Positions 15,602 through 22,563 of a stretch of 37,266 nt of DNA are shown piece by piece (position 1 is the first letter of the stretch; every line of letters starts with the position of its first letter). The DNA comes from CAYMRL01 sp964473205 (GTDB lineage: Bacteria > Deinococcota > Deinococci > Deinococcales > Trueperaceae). The DNA is taken from positions 1 to 37,266 of the forward strand of contig CAYYOK010000022.1 in NCBI GenBank assembly GCA_964473205.1. The letters run 5' to 3'. The translations under genes and the position numbers were made by a program. The notes beneath the pieces were generated by a model. It worked only from the letters and a program-made list of their open reading frames with translations, ran no database searches and was not told where the DNA came from.

Positions 15602-15630
15602 ATGATAAAACCTGAGTCTATTGCAGTCAA
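15602..15630 (-). promoter_or_regulatory. hsp20 promoter
   Basis: TTGACT (15630-15625), a 17-bp spacer and TATCAT (15607-15602) form one of the best sigma70-type promoters in the window. Predicted transcription start is near 15595. Confidence 0.75.
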
Positions 15631-15653
15631 GTCACCTGACGGCCGAACGATAA

Positions 15654-15674
15654 AGCCCCGCGGGAAGCGGGGCT
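15654..15674 (-). terminator. rho-independent terminator of the small membrane protein gene
   Basis: AGCCCCGC and GCGGGGCT form an 8-bp stem with a 5-nt loop, followed on the minus strand by TTTATCG. It lies just upstream of the hsp20 -35 box and would insulate it. Confidence 0.75.
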
Positions 15675-15743
15675 CGAAGCTTCGGGTCGTAGTCGGTGGG
15701 CACGGGCGACCGCCTAAGCAGGGCGCAGGCGGGCTCGACGGGA

Positions 15744-15777
15744 AGCGCCTGGCGGCGCACGCTCTCGGCCAGGCGCT
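15744..15777 (-). terminator. first hairpin after the small membrane protein gene
   Basis: AGCGCCTGGC and GCCAGGCGCT form a perfect 10-bp stem with a 14-nt loop, 9 nt past the stop codon. It probably stabilises the 3' end or adds to termination with the hairpin at 15654. Confidence 0.5.
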
Positions 15778-15785
15778 GAGAGGAG

Positions 15786-16208
15786 CTATCCGACCAGCGA
15801 GGCGATGATGATCATCAGCACCGCGAGGGCGCCGAGCGCGGCCAGCGTCCGAGAGACGTACATGATGCGCTTGGTGCCGAGCAGCCACTCGAACAGGTAG
15901 TCGTGCCCGCCCTCGTCGCCGAGGTTCCTGGCCAGGATCGTCAGTGGGCACTTGCGCCCGAACGCCAGGTAGACGACGGCTTCCACGCCGATCATCACCA
16001 ACGACCACACGACGAGCGCGTCGCGATGGCCGGTGATGGCGCAGTACATCAGGTAGAACGTCGCGGCGGCGAAGGCGAGCACGGCGAGGCTGTGGAACGC
16101 CTTGACGAACACGCGCGCGAACTCGACGCCCGCGCCCCTGGGCTGAGCGCCGACGGGAGGAGTGAAACCGGCGCCGGCTGGAACGGTTGACTCTTCGGTT
16201 GCTCTCAC
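15786..16208 (-). CDS. small integral membrane protein, unknown function
   Basis: Predicted inner-membrane protein of 140 aa from GTG 16208. A polar N-terminus of about 30 residues precedes three or four hydrophobic segments: FHSLAVLAFAAATFYLMYCAI, VVWSLVMIGVEAVVYLAFG, and a C-terminal pair around RTLAALGALAVLMIIIASLVG. GRKCPLTILARNLG resembles the CPLT loop of DUF2784-type small membrane proteins, but the match is partial. A longer frame starts at GTG 16235. I prefer 16208 because TATCCT (16222-16217) lies 8 nt upstream and would fall inside the longer version. Two hairpins follow the gene. Confidence 0.75.
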   Translation of the reverse strand: MRATEESTVPAGAGFTPPVGAQPRGAGVEFARVFVKAFHSLAVLAFAAATFYLMYCAITGHRDALVVWSLVMIGVEAVVYLAFGRKCPLTILARNLGDEGGHDYLFEWLLGTKRIMYVSRTLAALGALAVLMIIIASLVG

Positions 16209-16270
16209 GTTGGCGCAGGATACCAGCTTCGGCACCGAAGGGCGTAGTTCGGGCGCGGGGGCGGCGCGAG

Positions 16271-16285
16271 TAACATGGCTGGGTG
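16271..16285 (+). promoter_or_regulatory. TANNNT box of the YgjP-like gene
   Basis: TAACAT at 16271-16276, a 6-nt spacer, then GTG 16283. No ribosome-binding sequence is present. Confidence 0.5.
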
Positions 16286-17017
16286 GCGCGTAACGGGGCT
16301 CCAGAGCGACTGCAGGTTCGCGGCCTCGAGGTGCTGGTGGAGCGCAAGCGCGTCAAGCACATCCGCCTGCGCGTCTACCCTCCCGGCGGTGAGGTGCGGG
16401 TCAGCGCGCCGCTGAGGACGCCGTCGGCCGCGATCGAGGCGGCGGTGCTCGACCGGCTCGACTGGATCGAGGGACATCGGCGGCGCTACGTGGGAGCGAC
16501 GCCCGCGGCCGGCCTCGAGTACGTCTCCGGCGAGGTCCACTACCTGCGCGGAGAGCCGGTGACGCTCAGGCTCGAGCCGCGGCACGCCGGCTTCAGCGTC
16601 AGCCTGGGGATCGGCGGCGAGCTGGTCCTGCGCGGTCCTGCCCACGCGCGCCTCGGCGAGCGCGCCGCGGCCCTGGAGCGCTGGCAGCGCGCCGAGGCGA
16701 CGCGCGAGGCGGAGCGGCTGGTGGCTTTGTGGGAGCCGCGCCTCGGCGTCGAGGTCGCGGCGCTGGGGCTCAAGCGCATGCGCAGCCGCTGGGGCACCTG
16801 CAACCCGACCGCCAGACGCGTGTGGCTCAACACCGAGCTGATCAAGCGGCCGGCGACCTGCTTCGAGTACGTCGTGGTGCACGAGCTGGCTCACATACTC
16901 GTGCCGGACCACAGCTCGCGCTTCTGGGCCGTCGTCGGCCGCCACCTGCCCGCCTACCGCGAGGCTCGCGCCGAGCTCGACAGGTGGCCCACCTGGGCGC
17001 ACGGGCGCCTGCCCTGA
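16283..17017 (+). CDS. YgjP-like (DUF45, WSS/SprT-type) metallopeptidase
   Basis: Predicted zinc metalloprotease of the YgjP family, 244 aa. The first about 150 residues form the beta-rich part, starting with VRGLEVLVERKRVKHIRLRV and VSAPLRTPSAAIEAAV. The catalytic part has the family hallmark MRSRWGTCNPTARRVWLNTELIKRP. It is followed by VVHELAHILVPDHSSRFW, where H200, H204 and H210 are expected zinc ligands and E201 the catalytic base. There is no signal peptide. Relatives are linked to protein-DNA crosslink proteases by fold, but their role in bacteria is not settled. It faces the FAD oxidoreductase gene tail to tail. Confidence 0.92.
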   Translation: MARNGAPERLQVRGLEVLVERKRVKHIRLRVYPPGGEVRVSAPLRTPSAAIEAAVLDRLDWIEGHRRRYVGATPAAGLEYVSGEVHYLRGEPVTLRLEPRHAGFSVSLGIGGELVLRGPAHARLGERAAALERWQRAEATREAERLVALWEPRLGVEVAALGLKRMRSRWGTCNPTARRVWLNTELIKRPATCFEYVVVHELAHILVPDHSSRFWAVVGRHLPAYREARAELDRWPTWAHGRLP

Positions 17018-17087
17018 CATCGTCCCGCGGCGCGCTCGCAGCAGCGGGCCCCTCGACCAACTCTCATGGCGCTCGTGGTGGCGCAAG

Positions 17088-18236
17088 CTACGCCTGGGGT
17101 CCGTAGAACGCGTCGTGCAGGTCGGAGCGGCCCGCCGTGGCGAGCTGCGCCGCCGCCCTGCCGAGGAGGGCGCCGACCACGTTGCCGGTGCCCGAGTAGC
17201 CTCCGACGGCCCAGACGCGGCCTCTCAGCTCGGCGCAGAGCGGCAGGAGCGTGCGGCTGTAGCCAACCGAGGCGGCCCAGCGGTGGGTGATCTGAGCGCG
17301 CACCCCGAGCACCTCGCGCAGGTAGCGCTCGAGCCGGTCCTGGACGCTGGCCGTGGGCGTCGCCTCGTGCGTCCACTCCTCGTCGCCTGCCTCGTCGCGG
17401 AACCCGCCCAAGGCGACGCGCCCGCTCCTCGTCTGTTGGTAGTACTCGAAGCCGTAACGGCGGTAGACGGGCCGCGGCAAGCTGACCTCGTCCGTCGGAG
17501 CGGTAGCCAGCATCTGCAGGCGCGCGGTCCTAACCTGCTCGCCGGCCTCGGGCAGGAGCCGCTCGAGGCGGCCGTCGACGGCGACGATCACGGCGCCGCA
17601 CTCGACGCGGCCGCGCGGCGTGACGACCTCGCTGCCGGTGACCGACACGGCCGCGCTGTGCTCGAACAGCCTCGCGCCGCGCCCGGCCACGTCGGCGGCC
17701 AGCTCGCAGCAGCGCGCCAGCGGGTCGAAGACGCAATCCTGCGGAAACAGCAGGCCCTCGCCCTCTGGACCCCGGTAGCTCTGGGCGGGCAGGCCGGCGG
17801 CTGTCATCGCGGCGAGCTGCTCGCGGCAGTCCGCCAGCTCCTCGGCGGAGTCGGCCACGCGCAGCGACCCGGTCCTGCGCACCGAGCGCGGATGGCGCGC
17901 GAGCATGCGGTCGAGCTCGCTCAAGGTCAGGCGGTAGAGCCTGGCGGCTCGCGCCTGGCCGAGCTCGCGGGCGGCGTCGTGATGGAAGGCCGCCAGTCCC
18001 GCCAGCAGGAACCCGCCGTTGCGGCCCGCCGCTCCACCGGCTACGGCGCCAGCATCGATGCCGACGACGTCGGCGCCGGCGGCAAGCAGCTCGTCGATGG
18101 CGCTGAGCCCGCTGCCCCCGAGCCCGACGACGCACACGTCGCAACGGGCGGTCCCCTCGAGCGGCGCGAACGCCGGCCGCTCGGGCGTGTCCCATACCGG
18201 GCCCGTCGCTACGCTGGCAGGTCCAGAGCCGTTCAC
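17088..18236 (-). CDS. FAD-dependent oxidoreductase, DAO family (amine/amino-acid oxidase-like)
   Basis: Predicted flavoenzyme of the D-amino-acid oxidase superfamily, 382 aa. The FAD-binding Rossmann motif is VVGLGGSGLSAIDELLAAGADVVGIDAG (written in parts: GLGGSG, then the acidic D ending strand 2). AAGRNGGFLLAGL is the RNGG loop typical of DadA/PuuB-like enzymes. The C-terminal FAD motif is ELRGRVWAVGGYSGTGNVVGALLG. SYRGPEGEGLLFPQDCVFDPLA resembles the substrate-cap region of gamma-glutamylputrescine and glycine oxidases. The exact amine substrate is unknown. It starts at GTG 18236, only 4 nt after the metallophosphoesterase stop, so the two are probably co-transcribed. Confidence 0.88.
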   Translation of the reverse strand: MNGSGPASVATGPVWDTPERPAFAPLEGTARCDVCVVGLGGSGLSAIDELLAAGADVVGIDAGAVAGGAAGRNGGFLLAGLAAFHHDAARELGQARAARLYRLTLSELDRMLARHPRSVRRTGSLRVADSAEELADCREQLAAMTAAGLPAQSYRGPEGEGLLFPQDCVFDPLARCCELAADVAGRGARLFEHSAAVSVTGSEVVTPRGRVECGAVIVAVDGRLERLLPEAGEQVRTARLQMLATAPTDEVSLPRPVYRRYGFEYYQQTRSGRVALGGFRDEAGDEEWTHEATPTASVQDRLERYLREVLGVRAQITHRWAASVGYSRTLLPLCAELRGRVWAVGGYSGTGNVVGALLGRAAAQLATAGRSDLHDAFYGPQA

Positions 18237-18240
18237 GGGC

Positions 18241-19086
18241 TCATGCGGCGGGGGTCAGCTCCAGCAGCACAACCTCGGCAGGGCACATCACCCGGAGCGG
18301 CAAGGTCGTCACGCCCAGCCCGCGCGACACGAAGGCGGGAAGCTGCGCTCTCACCCACCCCTGGGCGAAGCGCGCTCCGTACTGCGAGGACGTGACCAGC
18401 GGCCCCACCAGCGGCAGGTTGATCTGGCCGCCGTGCGTGTGGCCCGACAGCACCAGGTCGATCTCGGCAGGCAGGTCGGGTATCACATCGGGGTTGTGGC
18501 TCAGCAGCACGCGGGCGCCGGCGCCAGCGCCGGACGGCGCCAAGGCGCGCCCCACGTCGGCGCGGCCGACCCGCAGGTCGTCGATCCCGGCCAGGTAGAG
18601 GTCGTCGCGCAGCCACGCGCCGCCGTTGATGAGCAGGTGCGCGCCCGCCTCCGCCAGGGCCGCGTCGAGCGGGCCGAGGTCGCGGTAGCGGGTCCTGTCG
18701 TGGTTGCCGAGCACCACGTACACGCCGAGCCTGGAGCGCAGGCGGCCGAGCTCGAAGGCCATCTCGTCCAGTTCGCCGCGGAAGCTCTGATCGACGAGGT
18801 CGCCGGTTATGCACACCAGGTCGGGGGCCAGCTCGTTGCTGGCGTCGACCCAGCGCGCGAGGTCGGCGGGGCCGATGTACGGGCCCAGGTGGAAGTCGGT
18901 CAGCAGCGCCAGGCTCAGTGGGTCGGCCAGGCCCCGGATGCTCCGCGCGTGCCGGTTGACCTCGAAATCGTGCGTGGTCCTGACGGCCGTCACGCCGACG
19001 GCCAGGGCGCCCAAGCCGGCCAGTCCCGCGGTCTTGAGGAACTCGCGGCGGCTGATCTCGCGCTTGGTCTCGGCTGACTCGTCCAC
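18241..19086 (-). CDS. Tat-exported metallophosphoesterase, YkuE-like
   Basis: Calcineurin-type phosphoesterase of 281 aa. Residues 11-17 give a twin-arginine signal (SRREFLK) before a hydrophobic stretch, so the folded metalloenzyme is probably exported. Metal-site motifs in order are LLTDFHLGPY (D, H), ITGDLVDQ, VLGNHDRTRYRD (N, H), LLSHNPDVIP and LSGHTHGGQINLP. This is the YkuE/LpxG-like branch, whose members act on phospholipid or UDP-diacylglucosamine-like substrates; the substrate here is not known. The start is GTG 19086. Its -10-like box TAGGCT (19098-19093) begins with the stop codon of the preceding lipoprotein gene. Confidence 0.92.
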   Translation of the reverse strand: MDESAETKREISRREFLKTAGLAGLGALAVGVTAVRTTHDFEVNRHARSIRGLADPLSLALLTDFHLGPYIGPADLARWVDASNELAPDLVCITGDLVDQSFRGELDEMAFELGRLRSRLGVYVVLGNHDRTRYRDLGPLDAALAEAGAHLLINGGAWLRDDLYLAGIDDLRVGRADVGRALAPSGAGAGARVLLSHNPDVIPDLPAEIDLVLSGHTHGGQINLPLVGPLVTSSQYGARFAQGWVRAQLPAFVSRGLGVTTLPLRVMCPAEVVLLELTPAA

Positions 19087-19098
19087 GGCGGTAGCCTA
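19084..19098 (-). promoter_or_regulatory. TANNNT box overlapping the lipoprotein stop codon
   Basis: TAGGCT (19098-19093), a 6-nt spacer, then GTG 19086. The TAG is the stop of the upstream gene, so an internal promoter may start exactly where that gene ends. Confidence 0.5.
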
Positions 19099-20070
19099 CC
19101 TGGAAGTGCGCCCGGAATCGGGGTCGGACATGAGGCTGCTGACGTCGACGGCCTCGAAGTCGGCGCCGATGATGCTTTTCAAGTCGCGCAGGGCGCCGTT
19201 GTCCCAACGTTCGTCAGGCGCTCCCGACAGGTACCAGGCCGAGCCGTTGTCCGCGAGGATCATCCCGTAGAGCTTCAGCGCCGCGACGATCACCTGCGCC
19301 TCTGCCGACATCGAGCTGGCGTCGAAGTCGGCTCTGAGCCTGAAGCGCTGGCCCAGCGGCGGGAACTCGGAGCCGGTCCGGCTCGAGGCCTGATGCCGGG
19401 CCGGCCAGACGTAGGCGTTGCGCGTCTGGGGGGCCGTGAACCTCAGCGCGTGCGCGATCTCGCCGGCCACGACCTCGTCGTAGCGCACCAGGCCTGGCAG
19501 TATGGGTAGCCCGGCGGCGTCGGCGGAGGTCCAACCGGCCGGCCGCAGCTCGTAGCCGGACAGGTCGAACACGGCGCCCGAGCCGGCGGTCCAGCTCCCG
19601 TCGGGCTGCCTCGCGGCGTCGAAGACCTCGTAGAGGACGCAGGCGTCCGTGTCGACGACGAGCACGTGCCGGTCGCTGCCGCCCTCGACCGGCGCGTCCG
19701 GCGGCAGCGGGTAGGGGCCCGGATCGCTCTCGTGTGGGTAGTAGAAGGAGACGTCGACGAGCGGCTGAGTGCCTGGCACGACGGCGTAGGGGATGCCGAT
19801 CGGCGAGCCCTCCCACAGTCCCGAGCCGAAGTCGGGGTGCACGGTACGGCCGGCGCCGATCGTGGCGACGTAGATGCTGGAGCTGGGGTCGAGCGGCAGG
19901 TGATCGACGCGTGCGTTCCAGATGTGGTCCGCGGGGAACACGCTGCAGCCGGCGAGGTCAGGGGACCGCCCCTCGCGGCCGGGAGGCGGCTGCCCGCCGG
20001 CCAGGCAGCCGGTCAGGGCCAGGAGCAGCACGATCCCCGGCGCGTGCAGGCGAAGAGTGCGGCGCGTCAC
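19096..20070 (-). CDS. hypothetical lipoprotein
   Basis: Predicted lipoprotein of 324 aa. A hydrophobic signal (IVLLLALTGC) ends in a lipobox, with the lipidated Cys at about residue 22. The mature part opens with a Gly/Pro-rich linker, then CSVFPADHIWNARVDHLPLDP, a stretch I recognise from uncharacterised secreted proteins (FPADNxWN..V..LPVDP). Later parts include HVLVVDTDACVLYEVFDA, IPGLVRYDEVVAGEIAHALRFT written here as in the protein's LPILPGLVRYDEV, then PPLGQRFRLRADFD and LKLYGMILADNGSAWYLSG. The order suggests an extracellular beta-rich domain acting on or binding a carbohydrate or phosphate compound, which is speculative. GTG 20070 is supported by TAGCAT 6 nt upstream (20082-20077). 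Confidence 0.85.
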   Translation of the reverse strand: MTRRTLRLHAPGIVLLLALTGCLAGGQPPPGREGRSPDLAGCSVFPADHIWNARVDHLPLDPSSSIYVATIGAGRTVHPDFGSGLWEGSPIGIPYAVVPGTQPLVDVSFYYPHESDPGPYPLPPDAPVEGGSDRHVLVVDTDACVLYEVFDAARQPDGSWTAGSGAVFDLSGYELRPAGWTSADAAGLPILPGLVRYDEVVAGEIAHALRFTAPQTRNAYVWPARHQASSRTGSEFPPLGQRFRLRADFDASSMSAEAQVIVAALKLYGMILADNGSAWYLSGAPDERWDNGALRDLKSIIGADFEAVDVSSLMSDPDSGRTSR

Positions 20071-20082
20071 GCTGCGATGCTA
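20068..20082 (-). promoter_or_regulatory. TANNNT box of the lipoprotein gene
   Basis: TAGCAT (20082-20077), a 6-nt spacer, then GTG 20070, with no Shine-Dalgarno sequence. Confidence 0.5.
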
Positions 20083-20165
20083 GTCCTACGAGGCGAGCGG
20101 CAAGGTGCGCGATTGCGCAAGCGTAGCTCGAGGAAACGTCACGTCGAAGCTCCGTGAGCTCCGGT

Positions 20166-20180
20166 TAGGGTGTGCGGGTG
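20166..20180 (+). promoter_or_regulatory. TANNNT box deciding the DedA start
   Basis: TAGGGT (20166-20171) is 6 nt before GTG 20178. An earlier in-frame GTG at 20172 touches the box directly and is unlikely to be used. Confidence 0.5.
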
Positions 20181-20816
20181 AGCGCGTTGCTCGAGACGAT
20201 AAGGGCGTTCATGGACCAGCTCGTGCTCGGGGTGGGCTACCTCGGCCTGGTGCTGGTCATGATCATCGAGAACCTGATCCCGCCGATACCGTCGGAGTTC
20301 GTGCTGCCGTTCGCGGGCTTCCTCGTCCACGAGGGCCGGATGAACGTCGCGCTGGTGCTGCTCTTCACCACGCTGGGCGCTTTCCTCGGCACGACGGCCT
20401 TCTACTGGCTAGGGCGCGCGCTGGGCGAGGAGCGGGTGCGCCGCTTCATCCGGCGCTTCGGCCGCTACGTCCTGATCCGCGAGGCCGACTACGACGAGGC
20501 CCTCGCCTTCTTCAGACGCTACGACGGCAGCGTGATCTTCTGGGCGCGCTTCGTGCCGGCGGTGCGCTCGCTGATCTCGCTCCCTGCCGGGGTGGCCAAC
20601 ATGCCGTTCGGCCGCTTCGCGCTGTTCACCGTGGCCGGCACGCTGATCTGGAACTCGGTGCTCGTGTTCGCCGGCGTGCTGCTGGGCAGCCAGTGGGAGA
20701 GGATCCTCGAGGTCGTCGACAGGCTCGAGACAGTGCTGTGGGTCTTGCTGATCGCAGCGCTGGTCGCCTGGTTCGCGTGGCAACGAGGCAGGCAGAGGCG
20801 CCGCAGCCGCGGCTGA
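20178..20816 (+). CDS. DedA-family membrane protein
   Basis: Inner-membrane protein of the DedA/Tvp38 (SNARE-associated) family, 212 aa. Members act in lipid-carrier recycling and membrane homeostasis. Family motifs are the re-entrant segment IIENLIPPIPSEFVLPFAGFL near the start and, in the second half, FWARFVPAVRSLISLPAGVANM (F-x-R-F/x-P..R..x-x-AG). Four to five hydrophobic segments are visible, and the C-terminus is Arg-rich (RGRQRRRSRG). Relatives in proteobacteria are linked to undecaprenyl-phosphate or phosphatidylethanolamine movement; the substrate here is unknown. The stop lies inside a palindrome shared with the convergent next gene. Confidence 0.94.
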   Translation: MSALLETIRAFMDQLVLGVGYLGLVLVMIIENLIPPIPSEFVLPFAGFLVHEGRMNVALVLLFTTLGAFLGTTAFYWLGRALGEERVRRFIRRFGRYVLIREADYDEALAFFRRYDGSVIFWARFVPAVRSLISLPAGVANMPFGRFALFTVAGTLIWNSVLVFAGVLLGSQWERILEVVDRLETVLWVLLIAALVAWFAWQRGRQRRRSRG

Positions 20817-20830
20817 GAGCTCAGCCGCGG
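20807..20830. terminator. bidirectional hairpin spanning two stop codons
   Basis: Two perfect 11-bp arms (CCGCGGCTGAG and CTCAGCCGCGG) around a 2-nt centre contain both the DedA TGA (20814-20816) and the convergent gene's TGA (20823-20821). It probably ends both transcripts. Confidence 0.65.
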
Positions 20831-21750
20831 TCGACGAGGCCGGCGGCGGCCAGGCTCCGCAACGCCTCCAGCGTCAGTATCCCGGCCCAGGCGACGCGGC
20901 TCTTCTCCCACGCGGCAGAGGCTGCTGCGTCGAGGTCGTCTCCCCAGTTCCAGACCGGCCACCACGCGCCCTCCTCGGCCTGCGCGCCGATGAGCGACTG
21001 CAGCTCCGCGGCGGAGTTGTCGGCCAGCGCCGCCGCCAAGGCCGAGCCGGGAAGCGGCGCGAGGTTCAGCGCCCTCAGCCCATAACCCCCGGACCGAGCA
21101 GCCGCGACCGCCTCGGCGGCGGCCGGCTCGAGCACAGCGCGCAGCCGCTCGAAGCGGGCGCTGTCACGAGGCAGCGCGTCGAGCAGGCGGGCGCTACAGA
21201 TCATGTCGTGCATCTCGAGACCGTCGGCAGCGCGGGCTTCGGCCACGGCGAGCACGTCGTCCGACAGCTCGGCGGTCAGGTCGGCCCCGGCTGCCAGACG
21301 CGTCAGCTGCGCGACGATGTCGGCGCGCGGGTTGAGCTCGAAGCCACCGAACCCCTCGGCCAGGCCCTCCTGCCCCCACCACGGCGCGTGCGGCGCGAGC
21401 GCCGCCTCGGGCGGGATGATGCGCCAGGTGCCTTTGGGACGCATCAGCGTCGCCCTCAGGTACGAGACGGCCCCGGCGACGAGCGGGTGCGTGGCCGGCG
21501 CCTGCAGGTCGGCGAGGACCTTCAGCGCCACCGACGTCGCCAGCGCCCCGCTGGCAGTCGTGACGGAGTCTGGCTCGAGCCCATGCCCGAAGCCGCCGTC
21601 GGCGTTCTGGTAGCGCGCCAAGGCGTCGAACACGGGCCAGGCCGGCGCGCCCTCGAACTCGTGCTCGAACACCAGCCGCTCGAGCTCGCGCCCGCGGTCG
21701 TAGAGGAAGCGCCGCGCCGCTAAGTACGACTCTGTCGCTAGTCGGGCCAT
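20821..21750 (-). CDS. prenyltransferase/squalene-oxidase-fold protein (alpha-alpha toroid)
   Basis: Protein of 309 aa made of helical repeats. ARYQNADGGFGHGLEPDS matches the Q-x-x-DGGFG repeat of terpenoid cyclase/prenyltransferase toroids. FGGFELNPRADIVAQ and a WWPVWNWGDD motif near the C-terminus are further aromatic repeat elements. The catalytic DxDD of squalene-hopene cyclase is not seen, and there is no signal peptide. I therefore call the fold, not the reaction. ATG 21750 is preceded by TATACT (21762-21757) with a 6-nt spacer. It is divergent from the creatininase-family gene and convergent with dedA. Confidence 0.85.
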   Translation of the reverse strand: MARLATESYLAARRFLYDRGRELERLVFEHEFEGAPAWPVFDALARYQNADGGFGHGLEPDSVTTASGALATSVALKVLADLQAPATHPLVAGAVSYLRATLMRPKGTWRIIPPEAALAPHAPWWGQEGLAEGFGGFELNPRADIVAQLTRLAAGADLTAELSDDVLAVAEARAADGLEMHDMICSARLLDALPRDSARFERLRAVLEPAAAEAVAAARSGGYGLRALNLAPLPGSALAAALADNSAAELQSLIGAQAEEGAWWPVWNWGDDLDAAASAAWEKSRVAWAGILTLEALRSLAAAGLVDRG

Positions 21751-21762
21751 GGTCCCAGTATA
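21748..21762 (-). promoter_or_regulatory. TANNNT box of the toroid-fold gene
   Basis: TATACT (21762-21757), 6 nt, ATG 21750. It is the closest match to the -10 consensus among the start-proximal boxes here. Confidence 0.55.
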
Positions 21763-21802
21763 GGAGCGGGCGCGGGTCGCGGCGCGCGCGGCACGGGTCG
21801 GT

Positions 21803-21817
21803 TAACCTGCCGCCATG
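21803..21817 (+). promoter_or_regulatory. TANNNT box of the creatininase-family gene
   Basis: TAACCT (21803-21808), 6 nt, ATG 21815. It faces away from the box at 21757-21762 across a 64-bp divergent region. Confidence 0.5.
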
Positions 21818-22561
21818 AGCCGGCACGAGACGCAGGTGGTGGACCTGAGCGGCGCTGCCGCCGGGCGCTTCTCGAGCGCGCCGTTCGCGGTCCTGCCGGT
21901 CGGGAGCATCGAGTACCACGGCCCAGGCGCGCCTTTCGGCACCGACACGATCCTGGCGACCGGCTTCGCGGAGCGCCTGGCGAGGGAGCGCGACTGCCTC
22001 GTCTTCCCCGCGGTCGCCTACTCGTTCGTGCCGCGGCTGACGCTGGAGCACGGGCCGGGCGTAACGGTCGCGCCCGAGGCGTTCCTCGCCTACCTGACCG
22101 AGGTGGTGCGCGGCATCGTCGCGGCGGGCGTGACCCGGCTGCTGGTCATCAACGGGCATAGCGAGAACCAGTACGCCCTGCGCCTCGCCGCCGAGACGGT
22201 CGCCGCTGAGTCCCCAGACGCTTCGGTCCTGATCTGCAACTGGTGGCGGCTGGCGCCGGCCGGGCTCTTCCCCGAGAACGACGGGCACGGCCACGGCGGG
22301 CCGCTGGAGATCTCGACGACCGCGGCGCTGAGCGGCGGGGCAGGCGTGCAGGCCGGGGCTTCGGCCGACATCCCTTACGAGGCGCCCTGGTGGCGGGGCG
22401 CCGCACAGGTGGTCGGTCGCGGCCAGGCCCCGAAGGGCTTCGCCGGCTACCACGGTCAGGTGTCGCTGATCGATGCCGAGAAGGGCGAGCAGGTCGCGAG
22501 CGCGGTCACCGCGGAGCTGGCGCGGCTGGTCGACGACTGGCTCGCGCGGGCCGGGGTCTAG
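21815..22561 (+). CDS. creatininase-family amidohydrolase
   Basis: Metal-dependent amide hydrolase of the creatininase superfamily, 248 aa. The family metal motif is LPVGSIEYHGPGAPFGTDT (E, H and D ligands). Next come LLVINGHSENQ (NGHGGN variant) and GHGHGGPLEISTTAAL, which takes the place of HAGExETS. These support an intact two-metal site. The family includes creatininase, FAPy deformylases and mycofactocin peptidases; the substrate is not clear here. The N-terminus fits ATG 21815. It ends 2 nt from the stop of a sugar-type ABC permease gene on the other strand. Confidence 0.9.
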   Translation: MSRHETQVVDLSGAAAGRFSSAPFAVLPVGSIEYHGPGAPFGTDTILATGFAERLARERDCLVFPAVAYSFVPRLTLEHGPGVTVAPEAFLAYLTEVVRGIVAAGVTRLLVINGHSENQYALRLAAETVAAESPDASVLICNWWRLAPAGLFPENDGHGHGGPLEISTTAALSGGAGVQAGASADIPYEAPWWRGAAQVVGRGQAPKGFAGYHGQVSLIDAEKGEQVASAVTAELARLVDDWLARAGV

Positions 22562-22563
22562 CT

